64,000 bases of DNA from assembly GCF_005938625.1 (NCBI RefSeq), contig NZ_VCNJ01000011.1:1-64000 (forward strand), read 5' to 3'. Below are positions 41,665 through 49,839 of the stretch, one piece after another. The notes under the pieces were generated by a model that saw nothing but the letters and a program-made list of their open reading frames with translations, was not told where the DNA came from and made no database searches. The DNA comes from Pseudomonas fluorescens. GTDB taxonomy: Bacteria; Pseudomonadota; Gammaproteobacteria; Pseudomonadales; Pseudomonadaceae. Position 1 is the first letter of the stretch, and every line of letters starts with the position of its first letter. Position numbers and translations under genes: made by a program.

Positions 41665-41768
41665 GGCCTCATCGCGAGCAGGCTCACTCCTACAGGGTTA
41701 TGTGTTTTACACAAAATTCACGGTTGCTCGAGATCCCTTGTAGGAGTGAGCCTGCTCGCGATAGCGCC
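41665..41768. repeat. REP pair, family A variant, between cobQ and cobU
   Basis: Arms GGCCTCATCGCGAGCAGGCTC... and ...GAGCCTGCTCGCGATAGCGCC; the head reads ACTCCTACA / TGTAGGAGT instead of CTCCCACA / TGTGGGAG, a hybrid of the family A stem and a family B-like head. It interrupts the otherwise overlapping cobalamin operon. Confidence 0.88.
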
Positions 41769-41803
41769 AGTCGGCTCAACCCATAATTTTCAGGATATCC
41801 CCC

Positions 41804-42325
41804 ATGCTCCAACTGATCCTCGGCGGCGCCCGCTCCGGCAAAAGTCGCCTGGCAGAAAAACTCGCCAGCGAAAGTAATCTTTCGGTGATTTACATCGCCA
41901 CCAGCCAACCCCTCGATGGCGAGATGAGCGATCGCGTCGCCCATCACCGCGCCCGCCGTCCCGTCGAATGGGCACTCATTGAAGAACCCTTGGAACTGGC
42001 CCGCGTCCTGCGCGAAAGCGCCAGCGCCGAGCGTTGCCTGCTGGTCGATTGCCTGACCCTGTGGCTGACCAATTTGCTGATGCTCGATGACGCCGAACGC
42101 CTCGCTGCCGAGCGCGAAGCCCTGCTCGACTGCCTGGCAGCCTTGTCGGGTGAAATCATTTTTGTCAGCAACGAGACCGGAATGGGTGTCGTGCCGCTGG
42201 GCGAATTGACTCGCCGCTACGTCGATGAAGCCGGTTGGCTGCATCAAGCTCTGGCCGAGCGCTGTCAGCGTGTTGTCCTGACCGTCGCCGGCCTGCCCCT
42301 GACTCTGAAAGGACCTGCGTTATGA
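41804..42325 (+). CDS. cobU: Adenosylcobinamide kinase / guanylyltransferase
   Basis: Bifunctional CobU (CobP) that phosphorylates adenosylcobinamide and then forms adenosylcobinamide-GDP. 173 residues: P-loop GGARSGKS (7-14), the HHRARRP region that carries the guanylylated histidine, and [10 protein letters not shown]. Overlaps cobT by four bases. Its ribosome site is the GGATATCCCCC stretch just after the REP; no new promoter was recognised. Confidence 0.95.
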   Translation: MLQLILGGARSGKSRLAEKLASESNLSVIYIATSQPLDGEMSDRVAHHRARRPVEWALIEEPLELARVLRESASAERCLLVDCLTLWLTNLLMLDDAERLAAEREALLDCLAALSGEIIFVSNETGMGVVPLGELTRRYVDEAGWLHQALAERCQRVVLTVAGLPLTLKGPAL

Positions 42326-43377
42326 CTCAATCCTGGTGGCTGAACCCGTGTAAGCCGGTCGATCTCGACGTCGTTGAACAAGCGACGGCACGCCAGCAGC
42401 AACTGACCAAACCGGCCGGTTCCCTCGGTCGTCTGGAGGCGGTGGCAGTGCAATTGGCCGGTCTGCAAGGCCAGGTCAAACCCATGCTTGCACAGGTCTG
42501 GATCGCGATTTTTGCCGGTGATCACGGCGTAGTCGCTGAAGGCGTTTCGGCGTTCCCGCAGGAAGTCACCGGGCAGATGCTGCTCAACTTCGTCAGCGGC
42601 GGCGCGGCAATCAGCGTACTGGCACGTCAGCTTGGCGCGCAGCTGGAAGTGGTCGATCTGGGCACGGTGAGTCCCACGCTGAACCTGCCGGGTGTGCGCC
42701 ACTTGAACATCGGCCCTGGCACGGCGAACTTCGTGCTGGGTGCGGCAATGACTCAGGCCCAGGGCGAACTCGCGTTGCAGGGCGGTCGCGATAGTCTGTT
42801 GCGGGCGAAAGCGGCGGGCGCGCAGCTGTTCATCGGTGGCGAAATGGGCATTGGCAACACCACGGCGGCGAGTGCCTTGGCCTGTGCCTTGCTCGATTGC
42901 CCGGTGGTGCATTTGACCGGCCCCGGCACCGGGCTGAATGCCGAAGGCGTCAGTCATAAAGCGCAAGTGATCGAGCGCGCGCTGGCATTGCACGCCGCAC
43001 AGCGTGGCGATGTGTTGCAGACCCTGTTCAATCTGGGTGGCTTTGAAATCGCCGCGCTGGTCGGTGCGTGTCTGGCAGCGGCTCAAGAAGGTATTGCGGT
43101 GCTGGTCGACGGGTTTATCTGTACGGTCGCGGCGCTGGTTGCGGTGCGTTTGAATCCGGCCTGTCGCGAGTGGCTGTTGTTCGGTCACCGTGGTGCCGAG
43201 CCGGGGCATCGTCATGTGCTGGAAACTCTGCAGGCCGAGCCGTTGCTGGAACTCGGTTTGCGTCTGGGCGAGGGCAGTGGCGCTGCGCTGGCGGTACCAT
43301 TGTTGCGTCTGGCCTGTGATCTGCACGGGCAGATGGCGACATTCGCCGAAGCAGCGGTGGCGGATCGTCCGGCATGA
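42322..43377 (+). CDS. cobT: Nicotinate-nucleotide-DMB phosphoribosyltransferase
   Basis: Makes alpha-ribazole phosphate from dimethylbenzimidazole and nicotinate mononucleotide. 351 residues; [38 protein letters not shown] and [14 protein letters not shown] are hallmark segments, and the catalytic Glu is in [19 protein letters not shown] 42322 sits in the ATGA overlap with cobU. It also overlaps the phosphatase gene downstream. Confidence 0.97.
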   Translation: MTQSWWLNPCKPVDLDVVEQATARQQQLTKPAGSLGRLEAVAVQLAGLQGQVKPMLAQVWIAIFAGDHGVVAEGVSAFPQEVTGQMLLNFVSGGAAISVLARQLGAQLEVVDLGTVSPTLNLPGVRHLNIGPGTANFVLGAAMTQAQGELALQGGRDSLLRAKAAGAQLFIGGEMGIGNTTAASALACALLDCPVVHLTGPGTGLNAEGVSHKAQVIERALALHAAQRGDVLQTLFNLGGFEIAALVGACLAAAQEGIAVLVDGFICTVAALVAVRLNPACREWLLFGHRGAEPGHRHVLETLQAEPLLELGLRLGEGSGAALAVPLLRLACDLHGQMATFAEAAVADRPA

Positions 43378-43949
43378 CATTGCATCTGGATCTGCTGCGT
43401 CATGGTGAGACTGAACTCGGCGGTGGTTTGCGCGGCAGCCTCGACGATGCGCTGACCGAAAAGGGCTGGACGCAAATGCGTGCGGCCGTGGTCGGGGGCG
43501 GGCCGTGGGATCGGATCGTCAGTTCGCCGTTGCAACGTTGCGCGCGGTTTGCCGCAGAACTGGGTGAGCAACTGAACCTGTCAGTGCATCTGGACAAGGA
43601 TCTGCAGGAACTGCATTTCGGTGCGTGGGAAGGGCAGAGCGCGGCCGCGTTGATGGAGATCGATGCCGAGGCCTTGGGGTTGTTCTGGGCCGACCCTTAT
43701 TCGTTTACCCCTCCGCAGGGTGAGCCGGTCAGCGAGTTTTCCTCTCGGGTGTTGGCGGCTATTGCGCGCCTGCACGCCGCCTACGCGGGTCAGCGGGTGC
43801 TGCTGATCAGTCATGGCGGTGTGATGCGCCTGCTGCTGGCGCAAGCGCGAGGGTTGCCGCGCGAACAACTGCTCAATGTCGAAGTTGTTCACGGCGCACT
43901 GTTTGCGCTGACGATCGAGGCCGACGGTTCACTCAAGGAAGGCCTCTGA
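43374..43949 (+). CDS. cobC: Alpha-ribazole phosphatase (histidine phosphatase)
   Basis: 191-residue histidine phosphatase. RHGET at 9-13 gives the catalytic His10, with [10 protein letters not shown] near the C-terminus. By position between cobT and cobS it most likely dephosphorylates alpha-ribazole 5'-phosphate (CobC in Salmonella naming). Other substrates are possible for this fold, so the exact reaction is inferred from context. It overlaps cobT by four bases; cobS starts one base after its stop. Confidence 0.88.
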   Translation: MTLHLDLLRHGETELGGGLRGSLDDALTEKGWTQMRAAVVGGGPWDRIVSSPLQRCARFAAELGEQLNLSVHLDKDLQELHFGAWEGQSAAALMEIDAEALGLFWADPYSFTPPQGEPVSEFSSRVLAAIARLHAAYAGQRVLLISHGGVMRLLLAQARGLPREQLLNVEVVHGALFALTIEADGSLKEGL

Positions 43950-43950
43950 C

Positions 43951-44682
43951 ATGTTGCCGTTGTGGATCGCCCTGCAATTTCTCAGCAGCCTGCCGATTCG
44001 TTTACCGGGCATGCCCGAGCCCGAACAGCTTGGCCGTTCGCTGCTGTTTTATCCGTTGGTGGGGCTGCTGTTCGGCGTGATCCTGTGGGCGCTGAATCTC
44101 GCCTTGAGCGGCGCGCCATTGCTGCTTCACGCGGCGCTGTTACTGACGGTGTGGGTGCTGCTCAGCGGTGCGCTTCACCTTGATGGTCTGGCCGACAGCG
44201 CCGATGCCTGGCTCGGCGGTTTCGGTGATCGCGAGCGTACGCTGACAATCATGAAGGATCCGCGCAGCGGGCCGATTGCGGTGGTCACGCTGGTGTTGGT
44301 GTTGTTGCTCAAGTTTGCTGCGCTGCTGGCGTTGATCGAGCAGGGGCATGGAATCGCGTTGATCATCGTGCCGTTGCTTGGGCGGGCGGCGCTGTTGGGG
44401 TTGTTTCTGACCACGCCGTATGTGCGCGCGGGCGGGTTGGGGCAGGCGTTGGCGGATCATTTGCCGCGCAAGGCCGGGTGGTGGGTGCTGGGCTTCAGTG
44501 CGTTGGCCTGCTTGCTGATTACCGGATTTAGCGCGGTCGTCGCGCTGGTGATTTCGGTCGGTGTATTTGTCTGGCTACGGCAGGTGATGATGCGGCGGTT
44601 GGGCGGGACTACGGGCGATACGGCGGGGGCGTTGCTGGAATTGTTGGAGATGGTGGTGCTGGCTGGATTGGTTTTGGTCTGA
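43951..44682 (+). CDS. cobS: Adenosylcobinamide-GDP ribazoletransferase
   Basis: Cobalamin synthase, an inner-membrane enzyme joining adenosylcobinamide-GDP to alpha-ribazole (or its phosphate), the last assembly step. 243 residues with about six hydrophobic segments; HLDGLADSADAWLGG and MKDPRSGPIAV are the Asp-rich family motifs. Last gene of the cobalamin operon; a REP pair follows. Confidence 0.95.
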   Translation: MLPLWIALQFLSSLPIRLPGMPEPEQLGRSLLFYPLVGLLFGVILWALNLALSGAPLLLHAALLLTVWVLLSGALHLDGLADSADAWLGGFGDRERTLTIMKDPRSGPIAVVTLVLVLLLKFAALLALIEQGHGIALIIVPLLGRAALLGLFLTTPYVRAGGLGQALADHLPRKAGWWVLGFSALACLLITGFSAVVALVISVGVFVWLRQVMMRRLGGTTGDTAGALLELLEMVVLAGLVLV

Positions 44683-44703
44683 CAGTTTTGGATTGTCTGT
44701 GCT

Positions 44704-44783
44704 GGCCTCTTCGTGAGCAGGCTCGCTCCCACAGGGGATCGCATTGCAAATGTGGGAGCGAGCTTGCTCGCGAAGGCGGCCTC
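44704..44783. repeat. REP pair, family A
   Basis: GGCCTCTTCGTGAGCAGGC... and ...GCTTGCTCGCGAAGGCGGCC with about 20 bases between the arms, just past the end of the cobalamin operon. Confidence 0.9.
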
Positions 44784-44838
44784 ACCGGCAGAACAAATGT
44801 TATGGGTCAACTCATCTGTAACTTGATTTAACACAGTC

Positions 44839-44854
44839 GCGGGTATATACACGC
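44839..44854. promoter_or_regulatory. Candidate MarR operator at the marR promoter
   Basis: GCGGGTATATACACGC differs by one base from the perfect palindrome at 45286-45301. It ends three bases before the marR ATG, so bound repressor would block the promoter or the start of transcription. TATATA inside it could be the -10 element. Confidence 0.7.
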
Positions 44855-44857
44855 ATC

Positions 44858-45262
44858 ATGCTTCCTTCTCAGTGTTTGTGCACCAACCTGCGTCGCGCCG
44901 CTCGTGGCGTCAGCAGGCATTACGACGGCGCTCTCGACGGCTTCGGGATCAACGTTGCCCAGTATTCTTTGCTGTGCAACCTGCAGCGTCTGGATCAACC
45001 GAGCATTTCCGAACTGGCCGAAGCCATGGGCCTGGATCGCAGCACCCTCGGGCGCAATCTGCGCGTGCTCGAAGGCGAGGGGCTGGTGGCGCTGGCTGAA
45101 GGCGAGGACATGCGTAACCGCATCGTCAAACTCACCGAAACCGGTGTGCAACGCTTGGCAGCGGCACTGCCGGCCTGGGAAGCGGCGCAGCAGCGGTTGA
45201 TCGACCGACTGGGTGCCGAGAAGCGTGAAACCTTGCTCAGATTGCTGGATGAACTGGCCTGA
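44858..45262 (+). CDS. MarR-family transcriptional regulator
   Basis: 134-residue winged-helix regulator. The DNA-binding part runs from about 48 to 95 (SISELAEAMGLDRSTLGRNL as recognition region, then the wing ending DMRNRIVKLTETG). The N-terminus has Cys6 and Cys8 (SQCLC), a possible redox or ligand sensor. No Shine-Dalgarno is visible and the operator abuts the start codon, suggesting a leaderless message. It likely represses itself and the MFS gene 54 bases downstream, since matching palindromes sit at both. Confidence 0.88.
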   Translation: MLPSQCLCTNLRRAARGVSRHYDGALDGFGINVAQYSLLCNLQRLDQPSISELAEAMGLDRSTLGRNLRVLEGEGLVALAEGEDMRNRIVKLTETGVQRLAAALPAWEAAQQRLIDRLGAEKRETLLRLLDELA

Positions 45263-45285
45263 GGCCGGTTTTTTTCCAAACTCAA

Positions 45286-45301
45286 GCGGGTATATACCCG
45301 C
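45286..45301. promoter_or_regulatory. Candidate MarR operator at the MFS promoter
   Basis: GCGGGTATATACCCGC is a perfect 16-bp palindrome, upstream of the MFS ribosome site (GCGGAG, 45304-45309). A near-identical copy precedes marR. Confidence 0.8.
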
Positions 45302-45316
45302 AAGCGGAGAATAACA

Positions 45317-46525
45317 ATGACATCGATGTGGCGTACGTGCGGTTGGGTGTTGGTCGGGAGTGCGCTGATCCTGGCGTTGTCATTGGGCGTGCGGCACGGT
45401 TTCGGTCTGTTCCTGTCGCCGATGAGCGCGCAGTTCGGCTGGGGGCGCGAGGTGTTTGCTTTCGCCATCGCTTTGCAGAATTTGATCTGGGGCCTGGCGC
45501 AACCGTTTACCGGCGCATTGGCTGACCGCTTTGGCGCGGCAAAAGTGGTGCTCATCGGTGGGGTGCTCTACGCGGCGGGTCTGGTGTGCATGGGCCTGTC
45601 CGATTCGGCGGTGACGCTGTCACTGAGTGCCGGTCTGCTGATCGGTATCGGTCTGTCCGGCACGTCGTTCTCGGTGATTCTCGGCGTGGTTGGCCGAGCT
45701 GTGCCGCCGGAGAAGCGCAGCATGGGCATGGGCATTGCCAGCGCCGCCGGTTCGTTCGGCCAGTTCGCCATGTTGCCGGGCACACTCGGGTTGATCGGCT
45801 GGCTCGGCTGGTCGGCCGCGTTGCTGGTGTTGGGCCTGCTGGTGGCGTTGATCGTGCCGCTGGTGAGCATGCTCAAGGACAAACCTCTGCCGGTACTCGG
45901 CCATGAACAAACCCTGTCTGAGGCCCTGCGCGAAGCCTGCTCGCATTCCGGCTTCTGGTTGCTGGCGTTCGGCTTTTTCGTCTGCGGTTTTCAGGTGGTG
46001 TTTATCGGCGTGCATCTGCCGGCGTATCTGGTTGATCAACACTTGCCGGCCAGTGTCGGCACTACGGTGCTGGCGCTGATCGGGCTGTTCAATATCTTCG
46101 GCACCTACACCGCCGGTTGGCTCGGCGGGCGCATGTCCAAGCCGCGTCTGCTGACCGCGCTGTATCTGCTGCGCGCAGTGGTGATCGTGCTGTTCCTGTG
46201 GCTGCCGGTGACGACTACGTCGGCGTATCTGTTCGGCATGGCCATGGGGTTCTTGTGGCTGTCGACGGTGCCGTTGACCAACGGTACGGTGGCGACCTTG
46301 TTCGGCGTGCGAAACCTGTCCATGCTCGGCGGCATCGTGTTCCTGTTCCATCAGCTCGGTTCGTTCCTCGGCGGCTGGCTGGGCGGGGTGGTGTATGACC
46401 GCACCGGGAGTTATGACTTGATCTGGCAAGTGGCAGTCCTTCTGAGCCTTTTGGCGGCCGCGTTGAACTGGCCGGTGCGCGAACGGCCGGTCGCGCGCCT
46501 GCAAGCCGCAGCGAGCGCCGCATGA
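45317..46525 (+). CDS. MFS transporter (monocarboxylate/oxalate type)
   Basis: 402-residue inner-membrane carrier with twelve hydrophobic segments, of the MFS group that includes oxalate:formate and monocarboxylate exchangers. Helix 1 has the pattern LSLGVRHGFGLFLSPMS and loop 2-3 has GALADRFGAAKV. The substrate is unknown. It is controlled, by location, by the adjacent MarR regulator. Its stop overlaps a small membrane peptide gene by four bases. Confidence 0.85.
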   Translation: MTSMWRTCGWVLVGSALILALSLGVRHGFGLFLSPMSAQFGWGREVFAFAIALQNLIWGLAQPFTGALADRFGAAKVVLIGGVLYAAGLVCMGLSDSAVTLSLSAGLLIGIGLSGTSFSVILGVVGRAVPPEKRSMGMGIASAAGSFGQFAMLPGTLGLIGWLGWSAALLVLGLLVALIVPLVSMLKDKPLPVLGHEQTLSEALREACSHSGFWLLAFGFFVCGFQVVFIGVHLPAYLVDQHLPASVGTTVLALIGLFNIFGTYTAGWLGGRMSKPRLLTALYLLRAVVIVLFLWLPVTTTSAYLFGMAMGFLWLSTVPLTNGTVATLFGVRNLSMLGGIVFLFHQLGSFLGGWLGGVVYDRTGSYDLIWQVAVLLSLLAAALNWPVRERPVARLQAAASAA

Positions 46526-46644
46526 GTCGACTCTGGCCGCGTATCGTCATCAGCGCACTCGGCGCTGCTTTGCTGGCGCTGGTGTGGTGGGGCTGGCATC
46601 AGGGCGGTCTGGCGCTGATGCAGTTGGGCATGAGCATTTGCTAG
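46522..46644 (+). CDS. 40-residue single-helix membrane peptide
   Basis: ATG 46522 lies in an ATGA overlap with the MFS stop. The peptide is MSRLWPRIV, then a hydrophobic helix of about 20 residues, then WWGWHQGG and a short tail ending in Cys. Positive charges (Arg3, Arg7) at the N-terminus and an uninterrupted apolar stretch suggest one membrane span, N-terminus inside. I do not recognise a family. Coupling to the transporter suggests a small accessory subunit, but that is inference. Confidence 0.6.
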   Translation: MSRLWPRIVISALGAALLALVWWGWHQGGLALMQLGMSIC

Positions 46645-46698
46645 AACGTGGCGTGGCGAGTAACGTCGAAGTCTGATGACTGCTCAAGGATGCTCGAC

Positions 46699-47259
46699 AT
46701 GCTGATGCGCTGGTGTGCTGTTCCCGCGTTGCTGATGGCGCTGACTGGTTTGGCTCAAGCGGCTGACTGTCCCGAATTGCTGCAAGGCTCGCTGCCCAAG
46801 TTGCGGGCCAAGGAATCCATTGACCTGTGCAGACAGTACGCCGACAAACCGTTGGTGGTGGTCAATACCGCGAGTTTCTGTGGTTTTGCCCCGCAGTTCG
46901 AAGGCCTTGAGGCGCTGCATAAGCGCTACGAAGGGCAAGGGCTGCAAATGCTTGGTGTCCCTTCCAATGACTTCAAGCAAGAGTCCAAGGACAGCGCCGA
47001 AACCGCCAAGGTCTGTTACGCCAATTACGGCGTGACGTTCGCCATGACCGAGCCGCAGAAAGTCCGTGGCGATGACGCGACGCATATGTTCCAGGTGCTG
47101 GCCGCGCAGAGCAGCGCACCGAAGTGGAATTTCTACAAATATGTGGTCGATCGCCAGGGCAAGGTCATCGCCAATTTCTCCAGCCTGACCAAGCCTGATG
47201 ATCCGGAGTTTATCGCTGCGATTGAAAAGGCTATCGCCTCGAAACCCCTGAAGCCCTGA
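46699..47259 (+). CDS. Periplasmic glutathione peroxidase-like protein
   Basis: 186 residues with a signal peptide (cleavage after AQA, near residue 21), so it is probably periplasmic. The peroxidatic Cys61 sits in [16 protein letters not shown]; Gln94 and the Trp-Asn of [11 protein letters not shown] complete the usual tetrad. The position that carries the resolving Cys in many thioredoxin-dependent members is Ser89 (GVPSNDF), so a different reductant partner or a 1-Cys mechanism is likely. ATG 46699 is preferred because AAGGA is eight bases upstream; ATG 46690 overlaps that site. Confidence 0.85.
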   Translation: MLMRWCAVPALLMALTGLAQAADCPELLQGSLPKLRAKESIDLCRQYADKPLVVVNTASFCGFAPQFEGLEALHKRYEGQGLQMLGVPSNDFKQESKDSAETAKVCYANYGVTFAMTEPQKVRGDDATHMFQVLAAQSSAPKWNFYKYVVDRQGKVIANFSSLTKPDDPEFIAAIEKAIASKPLKP

Positions 47260-47261
47260 TC

Positions 47262-47348
47262 TGTAGGAGCTGCGGCACGCTGCGATCTTTTGATTTGAAA
47301 AAACAAGATCAAAAGATCGCAGCCTCGTTGCACTCGACAGCTCCTACA
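47262..47348. repeat. REP pair, family B, imperfect
   Basis: TGTAGGAGCTGCGGCACGCTGCGATC and an inverted GATCGCAGCCTCGTTGCACTCGACAGCTCCTACA flank an AT-rich centre. The arms have diverged near their centre. Confidence 0.85.
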
Positions 47349-47370
47349 CGTGTCGCAAACATCAGGCATT

Positions 47371-47407
47371 AAAAAGCCCCGCCTCTGCAAAGAGAGCGGG
47401 GCTTTTT
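47371..47407. terminator. Bidirectional terminator between gpx and fadL-like gene
   Basis: AAAAAGCCCCGC...GCGGGGCTTTTT with a short loop; T-runs on both strands. It lies between convergent genes. Confidence 0.9.
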
Positions 47408-47438
47408 GTGGGCGAGGGATTAGCCTCGCCGCGCAGCA

Positions 47439-48710
47439 TCAGAAGCGGTAGGTCGCGCCGACACCGAAACCGTTTGCCGAGTTTTCATACTTGGCATCGT
47501 AGGTCTGGCCACGATCGTTTTCGTTGCGGATCTTGACCGACTCTTCCTTCAGGTACGAGTAGGCAACGTCGATGGTCAGGTCTTCGGTCGGGCTCCAGCC
47601 TGCGCCGATGCTGAAGATGGTCCGGTCGCCGGTAGGAATACGTGGCGAACGGTCGACGTTGTTGGTCGGCGACTGGTCGAAGGTCAGGCCGGTACGCAGT
47701 ACCCATTCCTTGTTCAGCTGGTACGAAGTACCCACGGCGTAAGCCCAGGAGTCGTGCCAGTTCTGGTCTTCGGTGATTTCACCGAACTGACCGGCCAGCA
47801 AAGGCTGCACACCAGAGTTCTTGACGGTGATTTTTTCCAGCTGGCTCCAGCGGGTCCAGGTCGAACCGGCGTAAACGTTCCAGCGATCGTTGATCGCCTG
47901 AGTAACCGAGAAGTCGATGGATTCAGGCGTGGTGATCTTCAGCGAAGCGTCGTACTTCTGGTTGGCGCCCAGACCGATCGCACCGAGCACACCGTAGTTG
48001 ACCTTGGTGTTGCCTTCGAGCTTGTAGTCGACCTTCGAGTGGTAAGTCAGACCCAGGCGCGTGGTATCAGTGGCTTGTACCAGCACACCGACGTTGTAGC
48101 CCAGCGCGGTGTCGTCACCCTTGATCTTGACCTTGCCATCCGGCGCGGCCTGGGTGATCGACAGGTTGGATTCCAGCGTGCCGTCGATGCGGTTGATGGT
48201 CGGACCAAAACCGATCGACACCTTGTCGTTGAAGGCGTAACTGACGGTTGGCTGGAAGGTGATCACTTGTACTTCGGACTTGCTGCCGAAGTAACGGCCG
48301 GCAAAGCCTTTTTCGTAGTCGGTAATCAGGCCGAACGGCACGTAGACGCCGAGGCCGAATGCCCAATGATCATCGATCGGTTTGACGTAGAAGCCCATAG
48401 GTACGGAGGTGAAGGGCACCATGTCGCCTTTGTTGCTGCCGCCGTTAGGGCTGGAGCTGCCATCGCTGATATCGGTTTTTGCATCGAGGAATGCAACGCC
48501 GCCAGTGACTTGTTCGCGCTTGAGGCGCGACATGCCGGCAGGGTTGCCATAAACAGTGCTTGCGTCGTCGGCAGAAGAAGATCGCCCAGCGTAACCAGTG
48601 CCCATCCCGCTGATACTGTGTTCGTTGATGGCAAAGCCAGCTGCGAAGATCTGGGTGGATGCCATGGTAACGGCGAGGCTAAGGGTGGTTTTGAGCATGA
48701 CTTTTTTCAT
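47439..48710 (-). CDS. FadL-type outer membrane transporter
   Basis: 423-residue outer-membrane beta-barrel of the FadL/TodX family, which takes up long-chain fatty acids or hydrophobic compounds. Signal peptide cleaved after QIFA (about residue 23), then the N-terminal hatch GFAINEHSISGMGTGYAG with the NPAGMSRL motif, and an aromatic C-terminus GATYRF as expected for an outer-membrane protein. ATG 48710 follows AGGAG. The exact substrate is unknown. Confidence 0.9.
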   Translation of the reverse strand: MKKVMLKTTLSLAVTMASTQIFAAGFAINEHSISGMGTGYAGRSSSADDASTVYGNPAGMSRLKREQVTGGVAFLDAKTDISDGSSSPNGGSNKGDMVPFTSVPMGFYVKPIDDHWAFGLGVYVPFGLITDYEKGFAGRYFGSKSEVQVITFQPTVSYAFNDKVSIGFGPTINRIDGTLESNLSITQAAPDGKVKIKGDDTALGYNVGVLVQATDTTRLGLTYHSKVDYKLEGNTKVNYGVLGAIGLGANQKYDASLKITTPESIDFSVTQAINDRWNVYAGSTWTRWSQLEKITVKNSGVQPLLAGQFGEITEDQNWHDSWAYAVGTSYQLNKEWVLRTGLTFDQSPTNNVDRSPRIPTGDRTIFSIGAGWSPTEDLTIDVAYSYLKEESVKIRNENDRGQTYDAKYENSANGFGVGATYRF

Positions 48711-48856
48711 TATTAGAACTCCTGGTGATCACCGGGGCGAAAATTACCAAGATTTTCGTCCCAGCGCTATAGTCCGTATGCCTTGAGTTAGAGCGGTTTT
48801 GTAGGACAATCCGACCAGATTCGCGACCTGTTGGTAGATCTTCTGAAACCGGACGG

Positions 48857-49339
48857 TCAGCAAGCGACCTGATTCACCGTTGAAACACAGGTGTGCCAAG
48901 CGTAAGTGAAGTCGCGCAGACGACCTTGGGGTTGAAAGGTCTGACGCCAGATACGCGCCATTCCCAGCAAATCGTTGGAATCGGGGAGTGTTGGGTTGTG
49001 CTCTTCCACCAGCAGCCAGGCAATGGCCGTGGCGTAACGCAGATTCACCGTCAGTTCCAGATGCGGGCCGGTCAGGAACGCATGTTGACTGGCGAGTCCG
49101 CGTACCAGGCTGGCACGTTCCGGATCGAGTGCAAGATAATCATCCCAAAGGGCTTGATGGCGATGCTCGGCGATGCGGTAGAGGCCGTGGCCGCGGCGGT
49201 CATGCAGGGCGGAACCCAGGGCTGACTGACTGGCGGCGATGCCCAGCAGCAGAGATTCGGCAGTCGCGCTGTGACGTCCCAGGTAGATCAGCGTAGGACG
49301 GATCACGTAGCGGCACAGTTCGCTGGCAGCGATACCCAT
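48857..49339 (-). CDS. Conserved hypothetical protein
   Basis: 160-residue soluble helical protein; I do not recognise a named family. It starts MGIAASELCRYVIRPTLIYLG and has a second helical part LELTVNLRYATAIAWLL. A good ribosome site (GAGGG) precedes the ATG at 49339. Codon use resembles nearby genes, so it is probably real. Similar short proteins occur in related Pseudomonas as far as I remember, but no function can be given. Confidence 0.7.
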   Translation of the reverse strand: MGIAASELCRYVIRPTLIYLGRHSATAESLLLGIAASQSALGSALHDRRGHGLYRIAEHRHQALWDDYLALDPERASLVRGLASQHAFLTGPHLELTVNLRYATAIAWLLVEEHNPTLPDSNDLLGMARIWRQTFQPQGRLRDFTYAWHTCVSTVNQVAC

Positions 49340-49561
49340 AAAACCCTCGGTTCTTGTTATTAATGGCGAGTCCTGAAGGGGGGCTTGGCAGCTGTGGATC
49401 GGTTCAGGCTCGCCGCAAGCGGATCACGCCGCTTGAGTTGAAGTGTAGTGTCATATTCGCGACGTAAAGGCCTGTTTTTAAAATATTTCCGGCTTCGAGT
49501 TATAACCGTTATATCCGTTGGTGCTTAAGCGCCGGCGGCTAAAAGTGAAACATCAGGCAAT

Positions 49562-49592
49562 AAAAAGCCCCGCATTTTTGTGCGAGGCTTTT
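49562..49592 (-). terminator. Terminator of the 49615 gene
   Basis: On the minus strand AAAAGCCTCGCA-CAAAAA-TGCGGGGCTTTTTA forms a mostly paired stem with one mismatch and a T-run. Confidence 0.8.
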
Positions 49593-49614
49593 GCTTTTGC
49601 AGCCTTTTCGGCTC

Positions 49615-49839
49615 TCAGGCAACCAGTGCCTGACGGGTACGATCGATCACGGCCTGCAGCGGTTCAGCGCTGGAGTACTGATCGGGGTACAGGCGCTCGC
49701 TGTGGCGGGCGATGCCGTGTTCGTTAACCAGTGTGAAGCTGAAGCAGCCTTTGCGAGCGGCCATGATCAGGCAGTTCATTGGTGCAAAAGCGTTGGTTAG
49801 GGTGCGAATGGCATCCTGAGTATGGATTTGAGTAGACAT
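49615..49839 (-). CDS. Small protein, probably DUF3509-like
   Basis: 74 residues, no signal peptide. The pattern TLTNAFAPMNCLIMAARKGCFSFTLVNEHG is similar to what I remember of the Pseudomonas DUF3509 proteins, small domains of unknown function often induced in stationary phase. Confidence in the family is moderate. Its own terminator follows and a ~960-base gene-free region precedes it. Confidence 0.65.
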   Translation of the reverse strand: MSTQIHTQDAIRTLTNAFAPMNCLIMAARKGCFSFTLVNEHGIARHSERLYPDQYSSAEPLQAVIDRTRQALVA

